A stretch of DNA of 64,000 nt from SLDF01 sp964537925 (GTDB taxonomy: Bacteria; Bacteroidota; Bacteroidia; Chitinophagales; Saprospiraceae). The position numbers and the translations under genes were made by a program. Location of the stretch: contig CAZICV010000001.1 in the NCBI GenBank assembly GCA_964537925.1, positions 372,001 through 436,000 on the forward strand, read 5' to 3'. Under the pieces are notes generated by a model. That model was not told the origin of the DNA, ran no database searches, and saw only the letters and a list, made by a program, of their open reading frames with translations. Shown here piece by piece: positions 18,488-27,185 of this stretch. Within the stretch, counting starts at the first letter, position 1; each line of letters opens with the position of its first letter.

Positions 18488-19954
18488 CTACCGGTTACCG
18501 GCAGACATGGACTGTCCCAGTTTGCTGCGGGATTTGCTGTATGCAAAGTAGATCAGGATACCCAGTCCCATCCATGCGCTCAGACGCACCCATGTAATGA
18601 TGGGAAGCGAAGCCATCATGGCTACACACACGATGATACCGAGGATCGGGACCAGCGGCACTGCAGGCGTTCTGAACGGACGCGGCGCATCCGGCATCTT
18701 CTTGCGCATCACGAGGATACCGACGCATACCAGTACGAATGCCAGCAAGGTACCGATACTCACCATATGTCCCAGGTCGCTCACAGGTACGAACCCGGCA
18801 AAGATGCTCACGAAGGCCGCGAAAAAGATGTTCGTCTTCCAGGGGGTGCGGTGTTTCGGATGTACTTCCGAGAATACTTTGGGCAACAGTCCGTCCTTGG
18901 ACATAGAGAAGAAGATACGGCTCTGGCCCATCAGCATCACGAGCATCACAGAGGTATAGCCCGCCAGGATCGCTACTATGATCCCGTCCTGCAGCCATAC
19001 GTAAGGCGTCTTGGCAATGGCGGTAGCGACCGGTTTGGCGTCGCCGAGAAACTCCGTATAGTTGGCCAGTCCCGTCATCACGTGCGCAAAGAGCACGTAC
19101 AGGACCGTACAGACCAGGAGAGACCCCATAATACCGATCGGCAGCGCCCGCTGCGGATTCTTCGTCTCCTGGGCGGCAGTGGATACTGCATCGAAGCCGA
19201 TGAACGCAAAGAAGACTACTGCCGCTCCCCTCAGTACGCCTCCCCAGCCAAAATGACCGAAGCTGCCTTCCTGCTCGGGAATGTATGGCGTATAATTAGC
19301 CGGATCGATATGGCCGAATCCTACTATGATGAACACCAGTACTACGGTGATCTTCAGTACCACCAGCAGGTTATTGATGAGCGCAGACCCTTTCGTACCG
19401 CGCATCAGGATAAAGGAAAGCGCAAAGATGATCAACACTGCCGGCAGGTTGATGATACCTGTATCCACGATGGTGCCGTCCGACAGCTTGAGCGTCTCGA
19501 ACGGCGATATCAACAGGTTGTGTGGCACATCTATACCGTACTTGTGCAGAAACTCCGCCAGGTACCTCGACCAGCTCACGGCCACCGTAGCAGCGCCCAG
19601 CGCATATTCGAGGACCAGGTCCCAGCCGATGATCCAGGCCAGGAACTCTCCCATCGTCGCATAAGAATAGGTATAGGCGCTACCGGCGATCGGGATCATG
19701 GAAGCAAATTCTGCATAACAAAGGCCTGCAAATGCACACCCGACAGCCGCTATGACAAAAGATATAGTCACAGCAGGACCGGCATTCTCAGCCGCAGCGA
19801 TTCCTGTCAGCGAGAAAAGACCAGCGCCGATGATGGCGCCGATACCCAGCGCGACCAGGCTGGTAGCCGAAAGCGTACGCTTGAGTCCTTTTTCGGACTC
19901 GCCGGCTTCTGCCATCAGCTGTTCAAGTGGTTTCCTGATAAAAAGTCTACTCAT
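18488..19954 (-). CDS. APC-family amino acid permease (CAT-like)
   Basis: Inner-membrane amino acid transporter of the APC superfamily, 488 residues with 12 or more helices. Helix 1 contains the substrate-binding GIGAIIGAGLFSLTG motif (about residue 37-51). AFIGFDAVSTAAQETKNPQRALPIGI and the C-terminal PFRTPAVPLVPILGI segment are typical of the cationic amino acid transporter/YfnA group. Substrate is inferred only at the amino acid level. It is a monocistronic gene, divergent from the symporter at 20.1 kb. Confidence 0.9.
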   Translation of the reverse strand: MSRLFIRKPLEQLMAEAGESEKGLKRTLSATSLVALGIGAIIGAGLFSLTGIAAAENAGPAVTISFVIAAVGCAFAGLCYAEFASMIPIAGSAYTYSYATMGEFLAWIIGWDLVLEYALGAATVAVSWSRYLAEFLHKYGIDVPHNLLISPFETLKLSDGTIVDTGIINLPAVLIIFALSFILMRGTKGSALINNLLVVLKITVVLVFIIVGFGHIDPANYTPYIPEQEGSFGHFGWGGVLRGAAVVFFAFIGFDAVSTAAQETKNPQRALPIGIMGSLLVCTVLYVLFAHVMTGLANYTEFLGDAKPVATAIAKTPYVWLQDGIIVAILAGYTSVMLVMLMGQSRIFFSMSKDGLLPKVFSEVHPKHRTPWKTNIFFAAFVSIFAGFVPVSDLGHMVSIGTLLAFVLVCVGILVMRKKMPDAPRPFRTPAVPLVPILGIIVCVAMMASLPIITWVRLSAWMGLGILIYFAYSKSRSKLGQSMSAGNR

Positions 19955-20018
19955 ACACTTGTGGTTGTGAAGTTGGTATAGGTTGTTATTTTTAATGGTT
20001 CTTCGCCTACCGGGCAGT

Positions 20019-20026
20019 CAAATATA
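20019..20026 (-). promoter_or_regulatory. Possible -7 element of the amino acid permease promoter
   Basis: Minus-strand TATATTTG, an exact match to TAnnTTTG, 65 bases before the permease start. A convincing -33 element is not visible. Confidence 0.4.
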
Positions 20027-20127
20027 TGTAAAGACTTTGGATTGCCCGCATCATTCTTAGGACAGCAGCCGGCGACGCATTTACCGCCTTCTTTTCTTAG
20101 CCGTAGAACAGGACAAGCCAAAAACTA

Positions 20128-21585
20128 ATGCCGGGCAAAATGACAGACTCGCAGGTTTTTGCCTATTTTCACCGTTCCCTAGTTCCCTTTTTCAAGATGA
20201 ATCTGAGACATTCCGGACTACTGTCCTTTGTACTTTTTTCCATTACGGCACTGCTGCACATGTTTGACCTCAACGGGTGGGTTTCCATCCCAGCAGCCAT
20301 GCTTACCGGCTCGAGGTGGATCTTTACCGCTGCGCTGGTGGTATTTGCCGTTCGCAAGCGGTCTCTGACGACCTGGATACTCGTGAGCATGGTCATCGGT
20401 GTACAGATCGGCCTGGACTTTCCCGTTCAGGCACAGAACCTGAAAGTCCTCAGCAAGATCTTCCTCAACATGGTCAAGACGATCATAGCGCCGATCCTCT
20501 TTGCCACCCTGGTTGTCGGTATCGCCGGGCACTCCAACCTGCGCCAGATCGGCCGTATGGGCTGGAAGTCGCTGGTCTACTTCGAAGTAGTGACCACCAT
20601 CGCGCTTGTGATTGGCCTCATTGCGATCAATATATCGCAGGCAGGCAGGGGCATCCACCTGCCCGAAGGTTTCAACCAAGAGTTGCCCACCGTAGCACCC
20701 CAGTCGTGGGAAGAGGTCATCCTGCACGTCTTCCCGGAAAATATCGTCAAGTCCATCTACCACGGCGACGTGCTACCCATCGTCGTCTTCAGTGTGATCT
20801 TCGGTATCGCCCTGGCGATGCTGAGCGAATCCAAGAAGCGACCCATGCTTGACTTCGCCGAAAGCCTGGCCGAGGTCATGTTCAAGTTTACACGTATCAT
20901 CATGTACTTTGCCCCGGTAGGTGTAGGTGCTGCCATCGCCGTGACGGTGGGGCATCTCGGGCTGGATATACTCGAGTCGTTGCTCAAGCTGTTGCTGACA
21001 CTCTATGTCGCCCTGCTTGTCTTCCTGCTGGGTATCCTGCTGGTCATTGCCTGGGCGATCCGTATACCGATACGCAAGTTCATCAAAGCCATATCCGAGC
21101 CCGTATCCATCGCATTTGCCACGACCAGCTCAGAGTCTGCGCTGCCAAAGGCCATGGAAAATATGGAGCGTTTTGGCGTACCGCGCAAGATCGTCTCTTT
21201 CGTCCTGCCTACAGGCTACACATTTAACCTCGACGGTACGACCCTCTACCTCTCCCTGGCGGCAGTCTTCGTAGCACAGGCGGCAGGCATCGACATGAGC
21301 TGGCAGCAACAGGCGGTGATGGGCCTTACACTCATGCTTACGAGCAAGGGTGTAGCAGGTGTACCCCGGGCCTCACTGGTGATCCTGCTGGGTACAGCCG
21401 CTTCTTTCGGGCTGCCGCTGTGGCCTGTGATGGCGATACTCGGTATAGACGAACTCATGGATATGGCCCGTACCTCGGTCAATGTGATCGGCAATACGCT
21501 GGCCAGCTGTGTGATCGCCCGGTGGGAAGGAGAGTTTGACGACGAGAAGGCCAAGGCATTCGACTTGGAACCACCTGCTGCCTGA
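20128..21585 (+). CDS. Dicarboxylate/amino acid:cation symporter (DAACS family)
   Basis: Sodium- or proton-coupled transporter of the GltP/DctA family, 485 residues. Core motifs are present in order: TIIAPILFATLVVGIAG, FATTSSESALPKAMENMERFGVPRKI (hairpin 1), PTGYTFNLDGTTLYLSLAAVFVAQAAG (the cation and substrate site) and TSKGVAGVPRASLVIL (hairpin 2). An ATG at 20197 (MNLRHSG) is an alternative start; the earlier ATG adds a hydrophilic N terminus. The DedA gene follows after one base, so the two are probably co-transcribed. Substrate (glutamate, aspartate or C4-dicarboxylate) is not decided by sequence. Confidence 0.92.
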   Translation: MPGKMTDSQVFAYFHRSLVPFFKMNLRHSGLLSFVLFSITALLHMFDLNGWVSIPAAMLTGSRWIFTAALVVFAVRKRSLTTWILVSMVIGVQIGLDFPVQAQNLKVLSKIFLNMVKTIIAPILFATLVVGIAGHSNLRQIGRMGWKSLVYFEVVTTIALVIGLIAINISQAGRGIHLPEGFNQELPTVAPQSWEEVILHVFPENIVKSIYHGDVLPIVVFSVIFGIALAMLSESKKRPMLDFAESLAEVMFKFTRIIMYFAPVGVGAAIAVTVGHLGLDILESLLKLLLTLYVALLVFLLGILLVIAWAIRIPIRKFIKAISEPVSIAFATTSSESALPKAMENMERFGVPRKIVSFVLPTGYTFNLDGTTLYLSLAAVFVAQAAGIDMSWQQQAVMGLTLMLTSKGVAGVPRASLVILLGTAASFGLPLWPVMAILGIDELMDMARTSVNVIGNTLASCVIARWEGEFDDEKAKAFDLEPPAA

Positions 21586-21586
21586 T

Positions 21587-22264
21587 ATGAACGGCCTGCT
21601 CGTCGCCGGGATCACCTGGGCCAGTCTCCTCGATCCCCAATGGTATATAGAATACGGCGGCCTCTGGTTCTTGCTTTTCATCGTCTTTGCGGAGACAGGA
21701 TTACTTTTCGGGTTTTTCTTTCCCGGCGATTCGCTGTTGTTCACGATCGGTATTTTCAGTGACGCATTTGCCGATTCCCTGCCGGGGATCGCCAACCCAC
21801 ATCTCTACCTGCTCCTGCTCATCCTGTTGTTTTCGCTGGCAGCGGTCCTGGGCAACCTTGCAGGCTACTGGTTTGGGCGGAGCAGCGGCCAGCGGCTTTA
21901 CCAGCGCCGGGATGGCCTGCTTTTCAAACAACGCTACCTCCATCGCGCCCGGGACTTTTATGAGCGCTACGGTGGTCAGACCATCGTGATCGGCAGGTTC
22001 CTGCCCGTATTCCGCACTTTTGCGCCGATCATCGCGGGCATCGTCCGCATGGATCACCGCATATTCCTGATCAACAATATACTCGGCGGATTCCTGTGGG
22101 TGTCGATCATGATCGGCTCCGGGCATTACCTGTACCGCTATTCCCTCCATGCACACGATATAGACCTGTCGGAACACCTTGGCTGGGCCATCCTCTTCAT
22201 CGTCCTGGTCACTACGCTGCCCGTACTGCTACGGATCGGCTGGCTCTGGTACAGGCGCAAATAA
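21587..22264 (+). CDS. DedA family membrane protein (second copy)
   Basis: Second DedA/VTT-type membrane protein in the window, 225 residues. It has both re-entrant motifs: FFFPGDSLLFTIG (about residue 43-55) and RFLPVFRTFAPIIAGIV (about residue 137-153). The frame is open further upstream, but the ATG at 21587, one base past the symporter stop, gives a protein that aligns end to end with the paralogue at 4.2 kb. It is probably co-transcribed with the symporter. Lipid substrate unknown. Confidence 0.9.
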   Translation: MNGLLVAGITWASLLDPQWYIEYGGLWFLLFIVFAETGLLFGFFFPGDSLLFTIGIFSDAFADSLPGIANPHLYLLLLILLFSLAAVLGNLAGYWFGRSSGQRLYQRRDGLLFKQRYLHRARDFYERYGGQTIVIGRFLPVFRTFAPIIAGIVRMDHRIFLINNILGGFLWVSIMIGSGHYLYRYSLHAHDIDLSEHLGWAILFIVLVTTLPVLLRIGWLWYRRK

Positions 22265-22328
22265 TAGCTTATCGTCACGCTACTGCCGTCAAACCGGCAT
22301 ATTTAACTTTAAGTTAACATTGGACCGG

Positions 22329-22336
22329 TAGCTTTG
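22329..22336 (+). promoter_or_regulatory. Possible -7 element before the phosphate transport pair
   Basis: TAGCTTTG matches TAnnTTTG exactly, 18 bases before the DUF47 gene start. TTTA lies 17 bases further upstream as a weak -33 candidate. Confidence 0.4.
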
Positions 22337-22354
22337 CGTCGTGATAAACCTCTC

Positions 22355-22999
22355 ATGAAACTCAACAGCATCTTCCAGTACTTCACGCCCAAGAACAGGA
22401 TATTCTATACCCTGTTCGAAGAAGCGGGCAACAACCTCATCACCCTGGCCACTACCTTCAAAGAGGAGCTGGTCAACTTCGACACACCCCTCAAAGATGA
22501 ACTCCACGCCAGGATCCAGGAGCTGGAACAAAAAGGGGATGAACTGACACACAGTATCTTCCGCGAGCTGAGCTCCAACTTCATCACCCCCTTTGACCGG
22601 GAAGATATTCATGCGCTGGCCAATGCGCTGGACGATATTGCAGACAATATCCAGGGAGGCTCTAACAGGATGACCTTTTACCAGGTCAGGCCAAACGAGG
22701 TACTCCACGAGTTTGCGGATATCCTGCTGGAAACCTGTATTGACCTCAACCAGGGCATACACCAGCTACAGGATCTGCGCAACCTGCACATCATCTCCGA
22801 GACCTGCGCCAAGGTCAAATTCAACGAAAAGCGTGCAGACCGCGTATTCGACCAGGCCGTAGCCGATCTCTTTGCCAACGAGAAGGATGCGATCGAACTC
22901 TTCAAGAAGAAAGAGATATTCTCCACGCTCGAGACTGCAACGGACCGTTGCGAGGATGCATCCGACGTGCTGGAGTCCATCCTGATCAAGTACAGCTGA
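22355..22999 (+). CDS. DUF47 family phosphate transport accessory protein (PhoU-like)
   Basis: Soluble all-helical protein of the DUF47/TIGR00153 family, related to PhoU and typically encoded beside PiT transporters, where it is thought to control phosphate uptake. It has 214 residues. The pattern QYFTPKNRIFYTLFEEAGNN at the start and LEQKGDELTHSIFRELSSNFITPFDREDIHALANALDDIADNI (about residue 60-103) is diagnostic. The ATG at 22355 is preferred over an in-frame ATG seven codons upstream. The PiT gene follows after 28 bases. Confidence 0.9.
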   Translation: MKLNSIFQYFTPKNRIFYTLFEEAGNNLITLATTFKEELVNFDTPLKDELHARIQELEQKGDELTHSIFRELSSNFITPFDREDIHALANALDDIADNIQGGSNRMTFYQVRPNEVLHEFADILLETCIDLNQGIHQLQDLRNLHIISETCAKVKFNEKRADRVFDQAVADLFANEKDAIELFKKKEIFSTLETATDRCEDASDVLESILIKYS

Positions 23000-23027
23000 T
23001 AATTACCACCAACCCCTGGTCCCGGAT

Positions 23028-24011
23028 ATGACCTTCCTTATCATCATCATAGCGCTGGCGTTGATCTTTGACTATATCAACGGGTTTCACGACGCTGCCA
23101 ATTCCATCGCCACGATCGTATCGACGAAGGTTCTTTCCCCCTTCCAGGCTGTTCTCTGGGCGGCCGCTTTCAACTTCCTCGCCTATTTTATCTTCAAGGA
23201 TCACGGCGTAGCCAATACGATCGCGAAGACAGTACATACAGAGTTTGTGACACTGGAAGTCATATTCTCAGGCCTGATTGCCGCGATCTTCTGGAATCTC
23301 CTGACCTGGTACTATGGTATCCCCTCCTCTTCTTCACATACGCTGATCGGGGGATTTGCAGGAGCGGCCATCGCCGCTGCAGGGTTTACCTCTATAGCCG
23401 GCGCTACTATCCTCAAGATATTTGCCTTCATCTTCCTGGCCCCGCTGCTCGGTATGCTGATGTCCTATATACTCACGATAATCATCCTGTTCATCTGCCG
23501 TCGTACGACCCACTACAAGGCGGAGCGATGGTTCCGCAGGTTGCAACTTGTGTCTTCAGGAGCCTTCAGCCTTGGCCACGGAGGCAATGACGCACAGAAA
23601 GTAATGGGTATCATAGCGGCTGCGCTCATCGCTTCCGGCGAGATCCAGAGCCTGGACCAGATGCCGGCATGGGTGCCGCTCTCCTGTTATACGGCGATTG
23701 CGATCGGTACGATGAGCGGCGGCTGGCGTATCGTAAGGACGATGGGCACCAAGATCACCAAAGTGACCTCCCTGGAAGGTGTTGCTGCCGAATCCGCCGG
23801 AGCGATCACACTTTTCCTGACCGAAAACCTGCGTATCCCGGTCTCTACTACGCACACCATCACCGGTAGTATCGTAGGTACAGGCCTGGCCAAGCGTGTA
23901 TCGGCTGTGCGCTGGGGTGTCACGGTCAACCTGCTCTGGGCCTGGATACTCACGATACCTATTTCCGCCATACTGGCGATGATCGTCTTCGGCATCGTGT
24001 CTCTTTTCTGA
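23028..24011 (+). CDS. PiT-family inorganic phosphate transporter
   Basis: Inner-membrane phosphate/cation symporter, 327 residues and about 10 helices. Both inverted-repeat signatures of the family are present: DYINGFHDAANSIATIVSTKVL (about residue 15-36) and SLGHGGNDAQKVMGIIAAALI (about residue 183-203), along with PVSTTHTITGSIVGTGLAKR near the end. It forms a two-gene unit with the preceding DUF47 gene. Metal-phosphate is the usual substrate in the family. Confidence 0.94.
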   Translation: MTFLIIIIALALIFDYINGFHDAANSIATIVSTKVLSPFQAVLWAAAFNFLAYFIFKDHGVANTIAKTVHTEFVTLEVIFSGLIAAIFWNLLTWYYGIPSSSSHTLIGGFAGAAIAAAGFTSIAGATILKIFAFIFLAPLLGMLMSYILTIIILFICRRTTHYKAERWFRRLQLVSSGAFSLGHGGNDAQKVMGIIAAALIASGEIQSLDQMPAWVPLSCYTAIAIGTMSGGWRIVRTMGTKITKVTSLEGVAAESAGAITLFLTENLRIPVSTTHTITGSIVGTGLAKRVSAVRWGVTVNLLWAWILTIPISAILAMIVFGIVSLF

Positions 24012-24125
24012 GCCTGGTATACAAGTACGCAGAATACTTCTTTTTTCGTTCTATTTAAAGGGGCAGTTTCCTGTGTCATAGCCTCTTCGGAGCTATTTCC
24101 AGCCGGATTTCTATCCCGGTCTTTC

Positions 24126-24133
24126 TACCTTTG
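24126..24133 (+). promoter_or_regulatory. Possible -7 element of the PepSY-like lipoprotein gene
   Basis: TACCTTTG, an exact TAnnTTTG match, 26 bases before the start codon. No clear -33 element is seen. Confidence 0.4.
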
Positions 24134-24159
24134 CCTGCACAGACCATCTGACCGGACCT

Positions 24160-24600
24160 ATGAGATACCTCCTTATTCTGTTCATGATGTTAACCGGTTT
24201 GCTCTCCTGCACTTCGCAGAGCAAACCGGCAACCTTCGATATCCCGGCTGCACCACAGACCGCTTTCGGGCAGCGCTTTCCTGGAGCAGCCGATATCGCC
24301 TGGCGGACCGAGGGCGAGCTTTTCGTAGTGAGTTTCGAGGTGAACGATTCCATGCATGAGGCCTGGATAGACAGCACGGGCAACTTCCTGCGGCTGCAAT
24401 ACGAGATCCCGGCAGCCACTCTGCCCGGCCCCGTCCAGGCAGCCATCTCCAGGGACTTCGGCGGGCATACCCTCGAAAATTCCTACCTACTGGACTATTC
24501 AGGCATACAGGCCTATCTCGTGACGCTCGTGAAGGACGGCGCCCGGACCGATACCGCATTCATGCCGGACGGCTCGCTTATCGAGTCAAAAAGCAAATGA
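24160..24600 (+). CDS. Small lipoprotein with PepSY-like (beta-lactamase-inhibitor-like) repeats
   Basis: A 146-residue exported lipoprotein: hydrophobic leader ending in the lipobox LLSC (Cys17). The mature part looks like two copies of a PepSY-like/DUF2874-type unit: FGQRFPGAADIAWRTEGELFVVSFEVNDSMHEAWIDSTGNFLRLQYEIP, then VQAAISRDFGGHTLENSYLLDYSGIQAYLVTLVKDGARTDTAFMPDGSLI. Such proteins are frequent in Bacteroidota and have no assigned biochemical role. It stands alone downstream of the phosphate transporter gene, convergent with the thioesterase gene. Confidence 0.75.
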   Translation: MRYLLILFMMLTGLLSCTSQSKPATFDIPAAPQTAFGQRFPGAADIAWRTEGELFVVSFEVNDSMHEAWIDSTGNFLRLQYEIPAATLPGPVQAAISRDFGGHTLENSYLLDYSGIQAYLVTLVKDGARTDTAFMPDGSLIESKSK

Positions 24601-24618
24601 CGTACGCTTTATTTCTCC

Positions 24619-25038
24619 TCAGAAGCGGCGGCCTTCGAGATCCTCTATCCGCTCCCGGATATAAGCAGGTACAGGCGCCTTGGTGCCGGCCCTGAAATCA
24701 AAGCATACCACCACATCCTCGGCCTCGGCTGCCAGCCCTCCCTGCTCATCCAGGATACGGTGCCGGATCACCATACTGGTGGTACCGATCGAATACACGG
24801 AAGCAGCTACAACGATATTGCCGGGATAGAACAGCTGCTGCCTGAACTGGCAGGAGGTCGAGACCAGCATAGGCCCAAAACCGGTTTCACGGTAGAGATG
24901 TGTAAGACCGATCTGATCCCAGTAACGTACCCTGGAAGCCTGAATGTATTTGAAGTAAGCCACATTGTTGACATGACCGAAGAGATCCTGTTCGCTCCAG
25001 TCGATTCTCAGCTCGAGCCGTACGGCGGATTTTTCCAT
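24619..25038 (-). CDS. Acyl-CoA thioesterase, 4-hydroxybenzoyl-CoA thioesterase family
   Basis: Hot-dog-fold thioesterase of about 139 residues that hydrolyses acyl-CoA-type thioesters. The active-site helix pattern WSEQDLFGHVNNVAYFKYIQASRVRYWDQIG has the conserved aspartate and HVNN. The frame is open to 25083, but the ATG at 25038 (MEKSAVRLELRIDW) is the natural start for this fold. It is convergent with the lipoprotein gene and divergent from the T9SS cargo gene. Substrate not readable. Confidence 0.85.
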   Translation of the reverse strand: MEKSAVRLELRIDWSEQDLFGHVNNVAYFKYIQASRVRYWDQIGLTHLYRETGFGPMLVSTSCQFRQQLFYPGNIVVAASVYSIGTTSMVIRHRILDEQGGLAAEAEDVVVCFDFRAGTKAPVPAYIRERIEDLEGRRF

Positions 25039-25185
25039 TTTTCTCCTATTTTTAGCTATCGGTACCAGGCAGCAATAATTCACGGCAAGATAGAGATCGC
25101 CGCCTGTCCGGGTATATTGCCGGAGCGAAAAAAAACCCGGCCTGACAGTGAACCATCAATTCCATCCCGAGATAAAACCATCCGT

Positions 25186-27099
25186 TTGAAATATCTGTCT
25201 CTCCTCCCCCTCCTGCTGATCATCCTGGCCGGTATGCCCCTGCAGGCACAACAGACCCGCACAGGCGAATGGACTGTATTCAACCCGTCGCCGGATACGC
25301 GTATCATGTATGTAAGCGATTCGGAAGGAGACGATGCCTTAGCCATTGCCTACAGCACGAGTGAGATCGGCGCAGACCCATTCGACCCGAGCGGCAGTAT
25401 CCGGGCTTTCAGGACATTGCAGGCGGCAGCGGCGATGCTCAGGCCCGGGTATCCGGACTGGATACTGTTCAGGAAGGGCGAAGAGTGGTCGGATCAGTAC
25501 TTCGGCAGCAGGCACCTCTCCGGCAGGAGTCCTGCAGAGCCTCTGCTCATCGGATCTTACGGCGACGGGACCGAACGGCCCCGCATATCGACCGGCAGGC
25601 AGGGCTTTGTCAACTTTACCGGCGCGCCGGCCAGCCATATCGCGATCACAGGCCTGGATATACGCCCGCATATCCGCAGCGGTACAGATGAACCGGTCGG
25701 TATCCGCAGCATCGATGCACCTTTTCATAACCTGTTGATCGAGGACTGTCATATCTCGGGTTACTTCCAGCACATGGCCGTACACCACCCGGTATCGGCC
25801 GATGTACCCTATTGCAGCAGGCTCACCGTGCGGCGCAGTGTGCTGGCGGACGCCTATGTGACCTCTCAGTCGCATGCCAATGCCTTTTTCATAGCCAATG
25901 TGGATACGATCCTGTTTGAAGACAACCTGCTGGACCACAATGGATGGAGCAGGACCGTACCCGGCAGCCAGCCAACGGGCTTCCGCCACAACTCTTACTT
26001 CCAGGTCAGTTGCCGGGCACTCACATTTACGGGCAATATCGTATCGCGTGCCGCAGCTACGGGAGGAGGACATCGATCCGGCGGCCGTATCATCGACAAC
26101 CTGTACCTTTCGAACCCGCAGAACCTGCAGTTTGGCACACATGAGGAGACAATCGACTGGCCGGTCGAGGCAGTCACCGGGGAGATCGCCTACAACGTGA
26201 TCCTGGACAGTCGTCCCGAGAGCTTCGAGCCGGGTAAGGGTATCCGTATCCAGCGAGCACGCAACGTATCCGTCCACCACAATATCGTCGCTCATTTCAC
26301 CGCCGAAGGGGATTACAATGCAGGGATCCTGATCAACGAGACCGAGGGGGTGAGTATACGACACAACATCGTATACAAATGGGGCAATAACAGGCTACAG
26401 GGCCCGGCCCGGTCTGCCGGGATCACCATCGGCGCCTCGCTCATCGGGACGCAGGTCATCGACAGCAACGATATCCAGATGCTGAACCCCGGAGGTTTCT
26501 GTGTCACTACGTACAGCGGTCCCGATCGGGTCAGCTTCAACGCCAACCGCTACTATTCGCTCAATGCACCGGGCGACTGGTTTGAGCCGGCCGGCAGTTT
26601 TGCACAATGGGTCAGCCAGTCAGGTGAGACCAACGCCCTGGCAGAGGAAGCAAACTATGCCGATCCCGAGCGATCCCTCGCGTCCTACATGACATCGGTC
26701 GGAGAGACCGGTGACCTGGAGGATTTCATCGCGGTGCGCAGATCTATGTCCCGGAGCAGTTGGGATGACCGCTTTACCGCAGGAGCTGTAAACAACTATA
26801 TACGTGCGGGCTTCGACGTACTGCCGCCTTCGGGCACTGCAGACCCGGATACGGATGGATATGCCGATCTGCGGCTCTACCCCAATCCAGTATCCGGGCA
26901 ACTCCAGGTACACTGCCCTTGGCAGCCAGGCAGGTATAGGGTATACGCTGCAACCGGCTTCCTCCTCCGGTCCGGTCCGGCCGGTGCGACGCACACCTTT
27001 TCGCTGGACTGCTACGACCTACCGGCAGGTATTTACTTCCTGCAGGTTGACGGACGTCAGCCAGGCCATTACGCCATGAAGCGGTTCCTGCGGCTCTGA
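25186..27099 (+). CDS. Secreted parallel beta-helix protein with type IX secretion tail
   Basis: Exported protein of about 637 residues. A TTG at 25186 is the only start codon that yields a proper signal peptide (KYLSLLPLLLIILAGMPLQAQ); the long in-frame region upstream overlaps the opposite-strand thioesterase gene and is not coding. Residues about 90-480 contain repeated short strands (IAITGLDIR, LLIEDCHISGY, VDTILFEDNLLDHNG, RNVSVHHNIVAHF, EGVSIRHNIVYKWG) as in right-handed beta-helix proteins. The last 75 residues are a T9SS type A sorting domain: LRLYPNPVSGQLQV, then LPAGIYFLQV, then KRFLRL. It may bind or cleave polysaccharide, but no catalytic residues can be named. Confidence 0.82.
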   Translation: MKYLSLLPLLLIILAGMPLQAQQTRTGEWTVFNPSPDTRIMYVSDSEGDDALAIAYSTSEIGADPFDPSGSIRAFRTLQAAAAMLRPGYPDWILFRKGEEWSDQYFGSRHLSGRSPAEPLLIGSYGDGTERPRISTGRQGFVNFTGAPASHIAITGLDIRPHIRSGTDEPVGIRSIDAPFHNLLIEDCHISGYFQHMAVHHPVSADVPYCSRLTVRRSVLADAYVTSQSHANAFFIANVDTILFEDNLLDHNGWSRTVPGSQPTGFRHNSYFQVSCRALTFTGNIVSRAAATGGGHRSGGRIIDNLYLSNPQNLQFGTHEETIDWPVEAVTGEIAYNVILDSRPESFEPGKGIRIQRARNVSVHHNIVAHFTAEGDYNAGILINETEGVSIRHNIVYKWGNNRLQGPARSAGITIGASLIGTQVIDSNDIQMLNPGGFCVTTYSGPDRVSFNANRYYSLNAPGDWFEPAGSFAQWVSQSGETNALAEEANYADPERSLASYMTSVGETGDLEDFIAVRRSMSRSSWDDRFTAGAVNNYIRAGFDVLPPSGTADPDTDGYADLRLYPNPVSGQLQVHCPWQPGRYRVYAATGFLLRSGPAGATHTFSLDCYDLPAGIYFLQVDGRQPGHYAMKRFLRL

Positions 27100-27141
27100 A
27101 CAGCGGATAAGACGAGGTAACCGTTATTTCATCAACCGGGT

Positions 27142-27173
27142 TTTGTCCTTACGACGGTCAATCGCTATCTTCA
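27142..27173 (+). promoter_or_regulatory. Candidate promoter of the M29 aminopeptidase gene
   Basis: TTTG at 27142-27145, a 20-base spacer, and TATCTTCA at 27166-27173. This resembles the Bacteroidota -33/-7 arrangement, with two mismatches in the -7 element. It ends 12 bases before the start codon. Confidence 0.4.
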
Positions 27174-27185
27174 GCACTAAAGAAG

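Noticed and set aside
18767..19981. A 404-codon plus-strand frame opposite the amino acid permease gene
   Set aside because: The translation is rich in Arg, His, Gln and Asp without any fold-like pattern; the permease frame explains the region.
24760..25185. Upstream extension of the T9SS cargo frame
   Set aside because: It overlaps the thioesterase gene on the other strand and would place the signal peptide inside the protein.
25339..26364. A 341-codon minus-strand frame opposite the T9SS cargo gene
   Set aside because: No recognisable protein features, and the opposite strand has a signal peptide, repeats and a sorting tail.
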